Shown here one piece after another: positions 51,733 to 60,060 of a stretch of DNA of 64,000 bases. The notes below the pieces were generated by a model. The model saw only the letters and a program-made list of their open reading frames with translations. It did not search any database and was not told the origin of the DNA. The translations under genes were made by a program, and so were the position numbers. Numbering within the stretch: the first letter of the stretch is position 1; each line of letters opens with the position of its first letter. Source of the DNA: an uncultured Cytophagales bacterium (lineage in GTDB: Bacteria; Bacteroidota; Bacteroidia; Cytophagales; Thermonemataceae). The stretch covers positions 1 to 64,000 of the forward strand of contig CALEMF010000056.1 of NCBI GenBank assembly GCA_937911505.1. The letters are read 5' to 3'.

Positions 51733-53148
51733 ATGAAAATAGAACAAATTTATACAGGATGCTTGGCACAAGGCGCTTATTACCTCTACAGTGACGGTGA
51801 AGCAGCGATTATTGACCCACTGAGAGAGATCGCTCCCTATTTGAAGCGAGCTGCCAAAGACAAGGCAAAAATCAAGTATGTATTCGAGACCCACTTTCAC
51901 GCAGATTTTGTGAGTGGACACCTCACGTTAGCAGAAAAAACTGACGCTTCCATTGTATACGGTCCGCTGGCGCAACCTAGCTTTGAAGCGCATATTGCCC
52001 AAGATGGAGAAACTTTTAAGGTGGGGAAACTTACCATAAAAGTATTGCATACGCCGGGCCATACGCTAGAAAGTACTACCTACTTGCTACTGGACGAACA
52101 AGGAAAGGAGTATGCTATTTTTACAGGTGATACCCTGTTTTTAGGCGATGTAGGCCGTCCCGATTTAGCTCAGAAGGCCGCCAATATGACCCAAGAAGAG
52201 CTCGCAGGGATGCTCTACGATTCACTACAACAAAAAATTATGCCGCTTCCAGATGAGGTGATTGTTTATCCCGCCCACGGAGCAGGTTCAGCGTGTGGTA
52301 AAAATATGAGTAATGAAACACAAGATACGTTGGGCAACCAAAAAGCAACTAACTATGCCTTAAAAGCAACGAGTAAGGAGCAATTTATTAAGGAAGTGAC
52401 CGATGGCCTCTTAACACCTCCAGGGTATTTTCCCTTGAATGTGAAGATGAATAAGGAAGGTTATGAAGCCATTGATAAAGTGCTGACGGAAGGCCTGAAG
52501 CCACTTACTCCTGCTGCTTTTGAAGCACTTGCACGAGAAACAGGTGCTTTGATTTTGGACGTTAGAACTCCGCAAGATTTTGCACAAGGGCACGTTCCTG
52601 GTAGTATCTTTATTGGATTAGACGGTAGCTTCGCGCCTTGGGTAGGTGAGCTTATCGTAGATGTAAAACAACCCATTCTTTTTATTGCCCCGTCGGGACG
52701 AGAAGAAGAAACCATCATACGTCTTTCTCGGGTAGGTTTTGACAATACCCTCGGGTACTTAGCAGGTGGCGTAGCTGCTTGGGAAGCTGCTAGTAAAGAA
52801 ATTGATACGGTTACTTCCGTACCAGCAGCCACGTTAGCAAAAGAGCAAGCTGAACACCCACAAAATATTATTGATGTGAGAAAAGCGAGTGAGTACATAC
52901 CTGCACACATCAAAGGAGCTCATAATTTACCTCTCAGTGAAATCAACGAGCATTTGGCACAATTCCCTAAAGAAGAGACTTTCTACCTCCACTGTGCGGG
53001 TGGGTATCGTTCTATGATTGCTGCCTCTATTTTAAAAGCAAGAGGATTTCATAATCTTATCGACGTACAAGGAGGCTTTAAGGCGATTGCAGCGACTAGT
53101 CTTCCCATTGAGGCATCTGTCTCAACAAGTACGCCCAAAAATGCTTAA
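51733..53148 (+). CDS. Persulfide dioxygenase (ETHE1-like) fused to two rhodanese domains
   Basis: 471 residues. Metallo-beta-lactamase fold at 1-215 with ETHE1-type iron ligands: THFHADFVSGH, HTPGHT and FTGDTLFLGDVGRPDL. Two rhodanese domains follow: about 265-360 (LDVRTPQDFAQGHVPGS) has APSG where the catalytic Cys loop should be, so it is probably inactive; about 375-460 (IDVRKASEYIPAHIKGA) has an active-type loop HCAGGYRS. The enzyme oxidises glutathione or low-molecular-weight persulfide to sulfite; the active rhodanese may feed or receive the sulfur. First gene after repeat A. Confidence 0.95.
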   Translation: MKIEQIYTGCLAQGAYYLYSDGEAAIIDPLREIAPYLKRAAKDKAKIKYVFETHFHADFVSGHLTLAEKTDASIVYGPLAQPSFEAHIAQDGETFKVGKLTIKVLHTPGHTLESTTYLLLDEQGKEYAIFTGDTLFLGDVGRPDLAQKAANMTQEELAGMLYDSLQQKIMPLPDEVIVYPAHGAGSACGKNMSNETQDTLGNQKATNYALKATSKEQFIKEVTDGLLTPPGYFPLNVKMNKEGYEAIDKVLTEGLKPLTPAAFEALARETGALILDVRTPQDFAQGHVPGSIFIGLDGSFAPWVGELIVDVKQPILFIAPSGREEETIIRLSRVGFDNTLGYLAGGVAAWEAASKEIDTVTSVPAATLAKEQAEHPQNIIDVRKASEYIPAHIKGAHNLPLSEINEHLAQFPKEETFYLHCAGGYRSMIAASILKARGFHNLIDVQGGFKAIAATSLPIEASVSTSTPKNA

Positions 53149-53184
53149 GATTTATATATACAATGATTTCAAAATCTAATAAAA

Positions 53185-53742
53185 ATGATAGAACTATTAA
53201 GTAAACCTTGGCCTTGGTATGTAGCCGGGCCACTGCTTGCCCTTGTCATGTTACTGCTGCTTTGGGCAGGCGGTAACTTTGGGGTAAGTGCCACTTTGAG
53301 GAGTCTCTGCGCCATGAGTGGCGCAGGGAAACGCTACCGCTTTTTTGATTTCAACTGGAAAAATCAGCAATGGAACCTTGTTTTCGTATTAGGCGCTATC
53401 TTGGGAGGCTTCATTGCCTCTCGTTTTTTAAGCAATCCTGCGCCTTTAGCGCTTAGTACTGCTACTATTCAGGACTTAGCAACACTAGGCATCTCCTTTG
53501 AAGGTAGCTTGGCACCTAAGCAACTGTTCAATTGGCAGAGTCTAACAACGCTAAGAGGTGGCTTTATACTCATCATAGGTGGTTTTCTTGTAGGCTTTGG
53601 GACGCGATGGGCAGGAGGTTGTACCTCTGGACACGCCATTAGCGGCTTGTCTAATTTACAACTCCCCTCCTTGATAGCGGTAATCGGTTTTTTCATTGGA
53701 GGGCTTTTTATGACGTTCCTCCTATTTCCCCTCATCTTCTAA
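53185..53742 (+). CDS. YeeE/YedE-family transporter, larger half
   Basis: 185 residues with about five membrane segments. The family motif TRWAGGCTSGHAISGLSNLQLPS carries the conserved Cys. In full-length thiosulfate transporters (YeeE/TsuA type) two such halves are in one chain; here they are two adjacent genes. Likely imports or moves thiosulfate or other reactive sulfur species for the rhodanese/persulfide dioxygenase. 36 bp after the dioxygenase gene. Confidence 0.88.
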   Translation: MIELLSKPWPWYVAGPLLALVMLLLLWAGGNFGVSATLRSLCAMSGAGKRYRFFDFNWKNQQWNLVFVLGAILGGFIASRFLSNPAPLALSTATIQDLATLGISFEGSLAPKQLFNWQSLTTLRGGFILIIGGFLVGFGTRWAGGCTSGHAISGLSNLQLPSLIAVIGFFIGGLFMTFLLFPLIF

Positions 53743-53807
53743 AAATTTATCAATGAGGAAAATAAGCACTTGTATTCCTCTACCATCAAACTTTACATCA
53801 ATCTCCT

Positions 53808-54221
53808 ATGAAACACATTAAATTTTTACTAATAGGCATTTTCTTCGGTATTGTCATGACCAAGTCGGAGGCGATCTCTTGGTATCGTATCCAAGAAATG
53901 TTTCGCTTTCAGTCCTTCCATATGTATGGTATTATTGGATCAGCGCTGTTGCTGGGCGTTTTCATAGTACAGTGGATCAAAAAGAAAAGAATACGCAACA
54001 CACAGGGAGAGAAAATAACCTTTACTGATAAGAAAATGAGTGTACCTCGCTACCTTTTTGGGGGCATTGTATTTGGGCTAGGTTGGGCGCTTAGTGGTGC
54101 TTGCCCAGGACCTATGTATACGCTTGTAGGCAGTGGCTATACGGTATTCCTTATTACCTTATTAAGTGCAGTGGGTGGTACTTTCGCCTATGGCCTTTTG
54201 AAAGATAAACTACCACACTAA
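53808..54221 (+). CDS. YeeE/YedE-family transporter, smaller half
   Basis: 137 residues with four membrane segments. The motif FGLGWALSGACPGPMYTLVGSGY contains the second conserved Cys of the family. It lies 65 bp after the larger half and is probably its partner in a two-subunit channel. Ends in a strong terminator, so it closes the sulfur operon. Confidence 0.88.
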   Translation: MKHIKFLLIGIFFGIVMTKSEAISWYRIQEMFRFQSFHMYGIIGSALLLGVFIVQWIKKKRIRNTQGEKITFTDKKMSVPRYLFGGIVFGLGWALSGACPGPMYTLVGSGYTVFLITLLSAVGGTFAYGLLKDKLPH

Positions 54222-54241
54222 TACTCTTTATAAATACACCA

Positions 54242-54273
54242 AAAGCTGTATCTCAAATGGATACAGCTTTTTT
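54242..54273 (+). terminator. Terminator of the sulfur operon
   Basis: 11 bp stem AAAGCTGTATC (54242-54252) / GATACAGCTTT (54260-54270), 7-base loop, T-run through 54274. Located 20 bp after the last YeeE-type gene. The rest of the gap to 54652 is taken by repeat B. Confidence 0.9.
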
Positions 54274-54344
54274 AATTCAGATATTAGAGCCTATTTATAT
54301 TTTTCTTAGCTATCTGTTCTTAAGCTAGATACAGTCGCGTCGGC

Positions 54345-54629
54345 CTGAAAATCCAGCGGGGAGGCGGGCTGGATTGTGGGCGGAAACTTTGGATTTGACT
54401 ACGTCGAGCTCCTTCGTCGGTTAGCTTCGCTGAGCTCGCAAGCTCGGTTTCTTGATTTTTTGGTTCGTTTTTGGCTACGCCGAGCTCGCCAGAGGCTCGG
54501 TTCATCAAGAACCGAAACGAAGTGGAGTTCAGCGAAGCTAAAAAATGAACTGAAGGTAGATTGAAGGATAAGTGATAAAAATTTTGCAAAATGTTAATTA
54601 TATAGCATTTAATTTCTAAACATTCTCTT
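54345..54629 (+). repeat. Interspersed repeat, copy B (long form with internal inverted repeat)
   Basis: About 285 bases in the same orientation as copy A, but with two insertions rich in GAGCTC/AGCTTCG words. A perfect 13-base inverted repeat TTAGCTTCGCTGA (54421-54433) / TCAGCGAAGCTAA (54529-54541) encloses the middle, and a near-perfect TTTCTTGAT/ATCAAGAACC pairing lies inside it, so the insert can fold into a long hairpin. Not coding as far as I can see; ORFs inside are by-products. Confidence 0.75.
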
Positions 54630-54652
54630 AATGCTTTACAGATAAGTCTCTG

Positions 54653-55288
54653 CTAAAACCCTATCCCTACATTAAGACTCACGTGGCTATTCTCAAAGCG
54701 TTGGTTTTCGCCTAGTCCTGTTACGTCTCCACCTCTATTAGCGTACTCAGCCTCAAAGTCAATATTGATGGCGGTCTTTCCTTGACCAATGGGGATGGAG
54801 TAACCTACACCACCCAGTAAGGTAACGCCCACTGCGAATTGATGTTCGTAGGTCAAAGTATTATTAAAGCGTGTCTTTTCAGTCATCTGGCCAAAGCCTA
54901 CATTGGTCTTTACACAAAAACCTTTATTAAAGACCTTGGAGAAAGGATAGTATTTAAGACCCAGCCCTACGTGGTAATAGTTAAAGAGGTAGGTCTCATT
55001 ATCACCGCCATTATTAGGCGCAGCAAAAAAGCCCTTGATACCACTTCCAACGCCCAGCCCTTTCCAATTTTCGGGGGCTGCATAGAAGAAAGTAGAGAGC
55101 GTACTCCCTTGATTTCTACCGTATCCTCTACTATCATTGAGGGTCTCTTTTTCTGCCAGTGATCCGTAGAAAAAGGTATTGCCGTATCCAATAGCGACGT
55201 GAGCATAAACGGGGATTTTTTCTTTTTGAGCAAACGAAGGGAGGCTGATCAATATGAGACCTACCCATAGCATATGTATCTTTTTCAT
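54653..55288 (-). CDS. Outer-membrane beta-barrel protein
   Basis: 211 residues, signal peptide ending SFAQ. The mature part alternates hydrophobic residues in strands (VHVAIGYGNTFFYG-like, YNYYHVGLGLKYYPF, GVTLLGGVGYSIPI, INIDFEAEYANRGG, SHVSLNVGIGF) with a terminal aromatic, as in eight-stranded Bacteroidota porin-like barrels. Family name not certain. A perfect -7 box (TACCTTTG on the minus strand, 55320-55327) precedes it. Confidence 0.75.
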   Translation of the reverse strand: MKKIHMLWVGLILISLPSFAQKEKIPVYAHVAIGYGNTFFYGSLAEKETLNDSRGYGRNQGSTLSTFFYAAPENWKGLGVGSGIKGFFAAPNNGGDNETYLFNYYHVGLGLKYYPFSKVFNKGFCVKTNVGFGQMTEKTRFNNTLTYEHQFAVGVTLLGGVGYSIPIGQGKTAINIDFEAEYANRGGDVTGLGENQRFENSHVSLNVGIGF

Positions 55289-55319
55289 TATATAAAGCTT
55301 TTTAAGTTAATGGATAGTA

Positions 55320-55327
55320 CAAAGGTA
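55320..55327 (-). promoter_or_regulatory. -7 box of the outer-membrane protein gene
   Basis: Minus strand TACCTTTG, an exact TAnnTTTG match, 32 bp before the ATG at 55288. A TTTG lies 16 bp further upstream (55344-55347), a little closer than the usual 19-21 bp. Confidence 0.5.
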
Positions 55328-55368
55328 GGAGAAGCCTTTCGTTCAAAACGTTCACCCAGGTTAATAAA

Positions 55369-55944
55369 TTAGCGGTTTTGGGCGAGTCGCTTCCGAATTC
55401 TACTGAGGGAGGGAGGCTTAATGCCTAGGTAACTGGCAATATAATGTTGCGGTACTCTTTCAACGACTTTAGGTCTTTGCTGTATTAAATGGAGGTATCT
55501 TTCTTCTGCGGACAGCAGGGTAAGTGTCTCGTTTTTTTTCCTAGCACCTAAGTAAGCACGCTCTGCCATTAAACGACCAAAGCGTTCAAATTTAGGTATC
55601 TTTGTGTAGAGATGTTCAAGTGTTTTTTTGGAAAGCATCGCTACCTTTGTTTTTTCTAAAGTCTCAATATATTGCTTGGAAGGCATTTGTGATAAAAAGC
55701 TATCGTAATCGCTGTACCAACTTCCTTCAAAGAAGAATTGTCCGGTGTGCTCCTCTCCTTCTACAACGGTGTAGTATCGAATACAGCCCTCTAGGAGATA
55801 GAAGGCATGGGTACAGATTTCTCCCTCCTGTAGTAGTTTTTCTTTCTTTTTTACTTTTTTGATAGTTAGTTGCTGATAAAAGTAGTCGTACTCTTCAGAT
55901 GTGAGCGATATAAACTGAGCCATACGTTCTTTCAGAGCAGCCAT
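55369..55944 (-). CDS. Crp/Fnr-family transcriptional regulator
   Basis: 191 residues from ATG 55944 (MAALKERM...); a longer reading to 55992 adds 16 residues. Cyclic-nucleotide-binding-like domain at about 5-125 (KEKLLQEGEICTHAFYLLEGCIRYYTV) with no visible cAMP-binding Arg/Ser set, and a winged HTH at about 140-190 (SAEERYLHLIQQRP, then VPQHYIASYLGIKPPSLSRIRKRL). This subgroup in Bacteroidota is usually a single-gene regulator of unknown signal. Divergent from the AraC gene at 56150. Confidence 0.9.
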   Translation of the reverse strand: MAALKERMAQFISLTSEEYDYFYQQLTIKKVKKKEKLLQEGEICTHAFYLLEGCIRYYTVVEGEEHTGQFFFEGSWYSDYDSFLSQMPSKQYIETLEKTKVAMLSKKTLEHLYTKIPKFERFGRLMAERAYLGARKKNETLTLLSAEERYLHLIQQRPKVVERVPQHYIASYLGIKPPSLSRIRKRLAQNR

Positions 55945-56149
55945 AAGCACTTTACTGGTGTATCTTCTAAAATACGTATAATTCACTTTCATTTTTATAA
56001 GTAATACAAGTATTTAAAGAAGTACACAAAGAAAGTCAGCGACTCTTACGAGCTAAGCTGTGATTATTAAAGCCGTTGTAGAAGTACCTGATCTGTAGGG
56101 AACCCTTTCTCTTTTTCGTATCTTGCAAAGCAACCGAGTAGAAACAGTT

Positions 56150-57181
56150 ATGTCGCTTGAGCAACAGTTTATATTTCTCTTCAGTGCCTTAGGGGCGCTT
56201 AACGGATTTACGGTGAGTGGTTATGTTTTCTTACAGAAAAGAGAGAAGCAGTATAGCCACTATTTTTTAGGCGGGCTACTCCTTGTGCTAAGCATAAGAA
56301 TTATCAAGTCAGTTTTTCTGTACTTTAATGGGCACCTCTTTGATCTTTTTATTCAACTAGGGCTGGCAGCTTGCTCACTCATCGGTCCTTTCTTATACCT
56401 ATACATAAGAAGTGTTGTAAAAGAATCGCCTGCTCCATCTCGTTACTGGTGGCTTATTTTCTTATATCCTGCTAGTATTTTTATTTTTGGTTTCTTCTAT
56501 CCTTATTATGAATACAGATTCTACTGGAAGTGGTTTGTTGAGCTTATCTACAAGCAGTGGATGGTCTATATTTTCCTAACCGGCTACTTACTTTTCCCTT
56601 CGGTAAAACAAGCGTACCTCAACAAAACCTTATGGAAAGATACCACCTTCTGGTTGCTTAATATTTACTTAGGTACTGCGATTATTTGGCTAGCCTACGA
56701 AACCTCTCATTATACTTCTTACATCGTAGGTGCGCTCTCTTTTACCTTTATACTCTATCTTTCTCTACTGCTTTGGCGCTCCAAAAAGTATTTATTTACC
56801 CCTGCTCCTACAAAGTATGCAGGCTCCTTGTTGGACGATACCACCTTAGAGCAACATAGGCAAAAGCTAGAAGCCTACATGACGCAACATAAACCTTACC
56901 TTGATGCAACACTAACCATTCGTAAACTAAGTGAGCAGCTAGCGATTAGCTCTAAAGACTTATCTCAAGTGATCAATCAGGCTACAGGGTACAACTACTC
57001 TCAGTATATTGCAAGGCTACGCGTTGCCGAAGCGAAGCGGTTATTACAGTCTCCCTCACATCAACACTATAAGATTGCCGCCATTGCTTTTGAGAGTGGC
57101 TTCAATAGTTTGTCTTCTTTCAATGCTTATTTCAAAAAAATAGTGGGCATTACTGCCAAAGCGTACCGCGAAAACACTTAA
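56150..57181 (+). CDS. Membrane-anchored AraC-family regulator
   Basis: 343 residues from ATG 56150. About seven hydrophobic segments to residue 215, then an AraC domain (about 240-342): LTIRKLSEQLAISSKDLSQVINQATGYNYSQYIARLRV and IAAIAFESGFNSLSSFNAYFKKIVGITAKAYRE. It is the fourth regulator of this type in the window and lies 100 bp upstream of the DJ-1 fusion cluster, its most probable target. Confidence 0.88.
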   Translation: MSLEQQFIFLFSALGALNGFTVSGYVFLQKREKQYSHYFLGGLLLVLSIRIIKSVFLYFNGHLFDLFIQLGLAACSLIGPFLYLYIRSVVKESPAPSRYWWLIFLYPASIFIFGFFYPYYEYRFYWKWFVELIYKQWMVYIFLTGYLLFPSVKQAYLNKTLWKDTTFWLLNIYLGTAIIWLAYETSHYTSYIVGALSFTFILYLSLLLWRSKKYLFTPAPTKYAGSLLDDTTLEQHRQKLEAYMTQHKPYLDATLTIRKLSEQLAISSKDLSQVINQATGYNYSQYIARLRVAEAKRLLQSPSHQHYKIAAIAFESGFNSLSSFNAYFKKIVGITAKAYRENT

Positions 57182-57281
57182 ATCACCTTCCTTCTATACC
57201 AACATCAGGATTTCGGTAGCGCCTTACCTACTATTTTATGCAGTTTTGGGCATTCTTATTACTCAAAACACATTAAAAAAT

Positions 57282-58379
57282 ATGTACAAATATTTTCTTT
57301 GGGGGCTGCTATCTTGGGTAAGCCTCCATACACAAGGGCAATCCTATACTAAAGCAGAAACGCAGGTGCGAGCAGCTATTCAAAACTACATTGATGGCCG
57401 AAACACACCCGAGGTAGCCTTACTACAAAAGGCCTTTCACCCGAAAGCCGACCTTCGCTACATCAAGCAAGATACACTCCGCATCTGGCAAGGAAGCGAC
57501 TACATTACAGGCGCTGCCAATGGTAGCAAGCAAGACTGTCGTGCAAGAATCGTTTATGTGGATGTACAAGGCAGTGCGGCTCAAGCAAAAGTAGAGATCG
57601 AATATCCTACTAAAATTTTCTACGACTACATCAATTTACTTAAGGAAGGAGATGAATGGAAAATCGCCGTAAAAACCTTCTCGGCGGCTTCTACTAAAAA
57701 GAAGAAAATACTTTTTGTAGTGACGAGCCACGAGCAGATGGGCAATACGGGTAAAAAAACAGGCTTGCACCTAGGCGAAGTAAGCCACGCCTACAAGCCC
57801 CTCGCAGAAGCAGGCTACGTAATAGACTTCGTCAGTCCTGAGGGAGGCAGCACCTTTATGTATGGCACCAGTATGAACGACAGTATCAATGTTTGGTTTA
57901 TGAAGGATGCTTCTGCTTATTATAAGCTCACACACGCCTATACCCCTCAAGAAGTACAGGCGGCTGACTACCAAGCCATTTACTTTGTAGGCGGACACGG
58001 AACGATGTGGGACTTACCCTATAATACTGACTTACAGGCACTTACCAGCACTATTTATGAACAAGGTGGTGTAGTGGCAGCGGTTTGTCACGGCCCTTCG
58101 GGTTTACTCAATGTAAAGCTTAATGATGGCAGCTACTTGGTGAAAGGGAAGAAGCTTACTGCCTTTACCAACGAAGAAGAAAAAGCTGCCAAGCAGGATA
58201 AAAACGTACCTTTTCTACTGGAGTCTGCCTTAGAAGCACGTGAGGCGGTATTTGTCGGGGCTGACAACTGGCAAGAAAACGTAGTAGTGGATGGGCGTTT
58301 GGTAACGGGTCAAAACCCCGCCTCAGCACATAAAATGGCCCTAGAAATTATAAAATTAGATCAACTCAACTCAAAATAA
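57282..58379 (+). CDS. Secreted NTF2-like/DJ-1 (PfpI) fusion protein, copy 1
   Basis: 365 residues from ATG 57282; the longer reading to 57246 is not needed. Signal peptide ends near TQGQ. Residues about 25-135 are NTF2/lumazine-binding-like (AAIQNYIDGRNTPEVALLQKAF, then DEWKIAVKTF). Residues about 140-362 are a class I glutamine amidotransferase-like (DJ-1/Hsp31/YhbO) domain: E166 (LHLGEVSHAY), GGHGTMWDLP, and the nucleophile C269-H270 (AAVCHGPSG). Hsp31-type members are chaperone/glyoxalase-like; this one is exported, which is unusual. 3 bp before its paralogue. Confidence 0.85.
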   Translation: MYKYFLWGLLSWVSLHTQGQSYTKAETQVRAAIQNYIDGRNTPEVALLQKAFHPKADLRYIKQDTLRIWQGSDYITGAANGSKQDCRARIVYVDVQGSAAQAKVEIEYPTKIFYDYINLLKEGDEWKIAVKTFSAASTKKKKILFVVTSHEQMGNTGKKTGLHLGEVSHAYKPLAEAGYVIDFVSPEGGSTFMYGTSMNDSINVWFMKDASAYYKLTHAYTPQEVQAADYQAIYFVGGHGTMWDLPYNTDLQALTSTIYEQGGVVAAVCHGPSGLLNVKLNDGSYLVKGKKLTAFTNEEEKAAKQDKNVPFLLESALEAREAVFVGADNWQENVVVDGRLVTGQNPASAHKMALEIIKLDQLNSK

Positions 58380-58382
58380 ACC

Positions 58383-59540
58383 ATGCATTTACCAACTTAT
58401 ATTTTAGCAATCTTTGTTTTGTTTGCCCTCATTACTTCTACAAATGTACAAGGTCAAGTCAGCACTACCCAAACGGAAGAAGAACAAATCACCACGGTGA
58501 TCAATCGTTATATCATAGGTACTTCCTACAGCTTTCCAGATACGCTGAAGGCAGCCTTTATGCCCGAAGCAAAAATGTTTCTCGACAAGGCAGGTGAGCC
58601 TCTTTTCGTAATGACGATTGAGCAATACGCTGCCTTAGTCGCCAAAGGCGAAGCGGGTAAGTTCAACGGAAGAACTACCAACATACTGTCTATCGATCAG
58701 TTTCAAGGTATTGCGATGGCAAAGCTGGAGGTAATTATCCCAAGCCTTCAAAAAAGGTTTGTAGATATGCTGCTGTTGAAAAAGCTTGATAATGGCTGGA
58801 AGATTATCAGTAAAACCGCTGGTAGTGAACAGAGCAAGAGAGAGGGCAATAAAGTCTTGATCGTCACCTCAAATGCTGCTCATCGAGCAAAGGCAGAATT
58901 TTCAACAGGTAATAGCTTCTCTGAAGTATCTGTCGCTTACTTTACCTACCAACAAGCTGGCTATCACGTAGACTTTGTGAGTCCAAAAGGAGGCGCTATT
59001 CCCCTTGCTTACATTAACCCTTATGATAGTTTACACGCTGCTGCGTTGTACGATACAGATTTTATGTACGCCCTGTCGCATACCCAAAAACCTACTGAAG
59101 TGAACCCAGACGAGTATGATATCATCTTATACACAGGAGGTAGTGCGCCCATCTTTGATATTCCTCAAAATACTGATATCCAACGCATCGCAACGCACAT
59201 CTACGAGCAGAAGAAGGGCGTCGTAGCAGCGGTTTGTCACGGTACAGCAGGCATTGTAAATATCAAAACCTCAGACGGTAAGTATTTGGTGGCAGGTAAA
59301 AATGTAAACGGGTATCCTGAAGCCTTTGAGAATAAGGAATCTGCTTTGTATAAGCATTACCCGTTTGTCATCGAAAAAGAGATAGAAAAAAGAGGGGGCA
59401 TGTTTGAGTATGGCGAAAAAGCCAAAGCTTATCAGGTAACAGATGGAAGATTAGTCACTGGGCAAAACTTCCAATCAACGAAGGTGTTGGCGCAAAAGAG
59501 TATTGAAATTAGTAGGAAGTTAAAAAATAACGAGAAGTAG
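58383..59540 (+). CDS. Secreted NTF2-like/DJ-1 (PfpI) fusion protein, copy 2
   Basis: 385 residues with the same layout as the gene 3 bp upstream: signal peptide ending NVQGQ, NTF2-like part (about 30-150) and DJ-1-like part (about 155-380) with AHRAKAEFSTGNSFSEVSVAY, YTGGSAPIFDIP and AAVCHGTAG. The Glu and Cys are kept. The GGHG of copy 1 is GGSA here, so substrate or activity may differ. Operon member with an NTF2 protein and a beta-lactamase-like hydrolase next. Confidence 0.85.
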   Translation: MHLPTYILAIFVLFALITSTNVQGQVSTTQTEEEQITTVINRYIIGTSYSFPDTLKAAFMPEAKMFLDKAGEPLFVMTIEQYAALVAKGEAGKFNGRTTNILSIDQFQGIAMAKLEVIIPSLQKRFVDMLLLKKLDNGWKIISKTAGSEQSKREGNKVLIVTSNAAHRAKAEFSTGNSFSEVSVAYFTYQQAGYHVDFVSPKGGAIPLAYINPYDSLHAAALYDTDFMYALSHTQKPTEVNPDEYDIILYTGGSAPIFDIPQNTDIQRIATHIYEQKKGVVAAVCHGTAGIVNIKTSDGKYLVAGKNVNGYPEAFENKESALYKHYPFVIEKEIEKRGGMFEYGEKAKAYQVTDGRLVTGQNFQSTKVLAQKSIEISRKLKNNEK

Positions 59541-59584
59541 CGGTAACCTTCAGAGAATCAGATCAAAAAACATAAAAATAAACC

Positions 59585-60055
59585 ATGGATTTACGCGTAT
59601 ATATTTTAACAGCTTTTGTTTTATTGGCAGTTATCAACTGGCCACTCAACGCACAGGTACTACAAGGAGAGCAGAAAGACATCAACCAAATTCTAAAAAA
59701 TACCGAAAAGTTTTCTAAATTCGTTGTGAACGCCGATTACGCAGGCATTGCCAGTGCTTACACAGCCGATGCCAAGATATTCCCCAACCATACCAAGATA
59801 CTGGAAGGGGAAGACATCATTGCGTACTGGACACTACCCGAAGGCGTACGCACCACTTACCATAAAATCACCCAAAGCGAGATCACTGTAATGAATGATA
59901 CCGCCTACGACTATGGGTATTATGAAGGTAAAACCAAACATAAAGATGGGCGTGTCTCTTCTTGGCAAGGGAAATATGTAATCGTTTGGAAGAAAGTCGA
60001 TAATGACTGGAAAATGTACTTAGATATCTGGAATAGTGTTAAACCTAAAAAGTAA
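59585..60055 (+). CDS. Secreted NTF2-like (DUF4440-type) protein
   Basis: 156 residues, signal peptide ending LNAQ. DUF4440/SnoaL pattern: INQILKNTEKFSKFVVNADYAGIASAYTADAKIFPNHTKILEGEDIIAYW, then the GKYVIVWKKVDNDWKMYLDIWN ending. The fold gives a ligand pocket; no catalytic residues assigned. 44 bp after the second DJ-1 fusion and 5 bp before the next gene. Confidence 0.85.
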   Translation: MDLRVYILTAFVLLAVINWPLNAQVLQGEQKDINQILKNTEKFSKFVVNADYAGIASAYTADAKIFPNHTKILEGEDIIAYWTLPEGVRTTYHKITQSEITVMNDTAYDYGYYEGKTKHKDGRVSSWQGKYVIVWKKVDNDWKMYLDIWNSVKPKK

Positions 60056-60060
60056 TTAAA

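Noticed and set aside
54320..54589. Short ORFs on both strands inside repeat copy B
   Set aside because: They follow the repeat sequence, and copy A gives only fragments of the same reading (FLDFLVRF). No start context or domain supports a gene.
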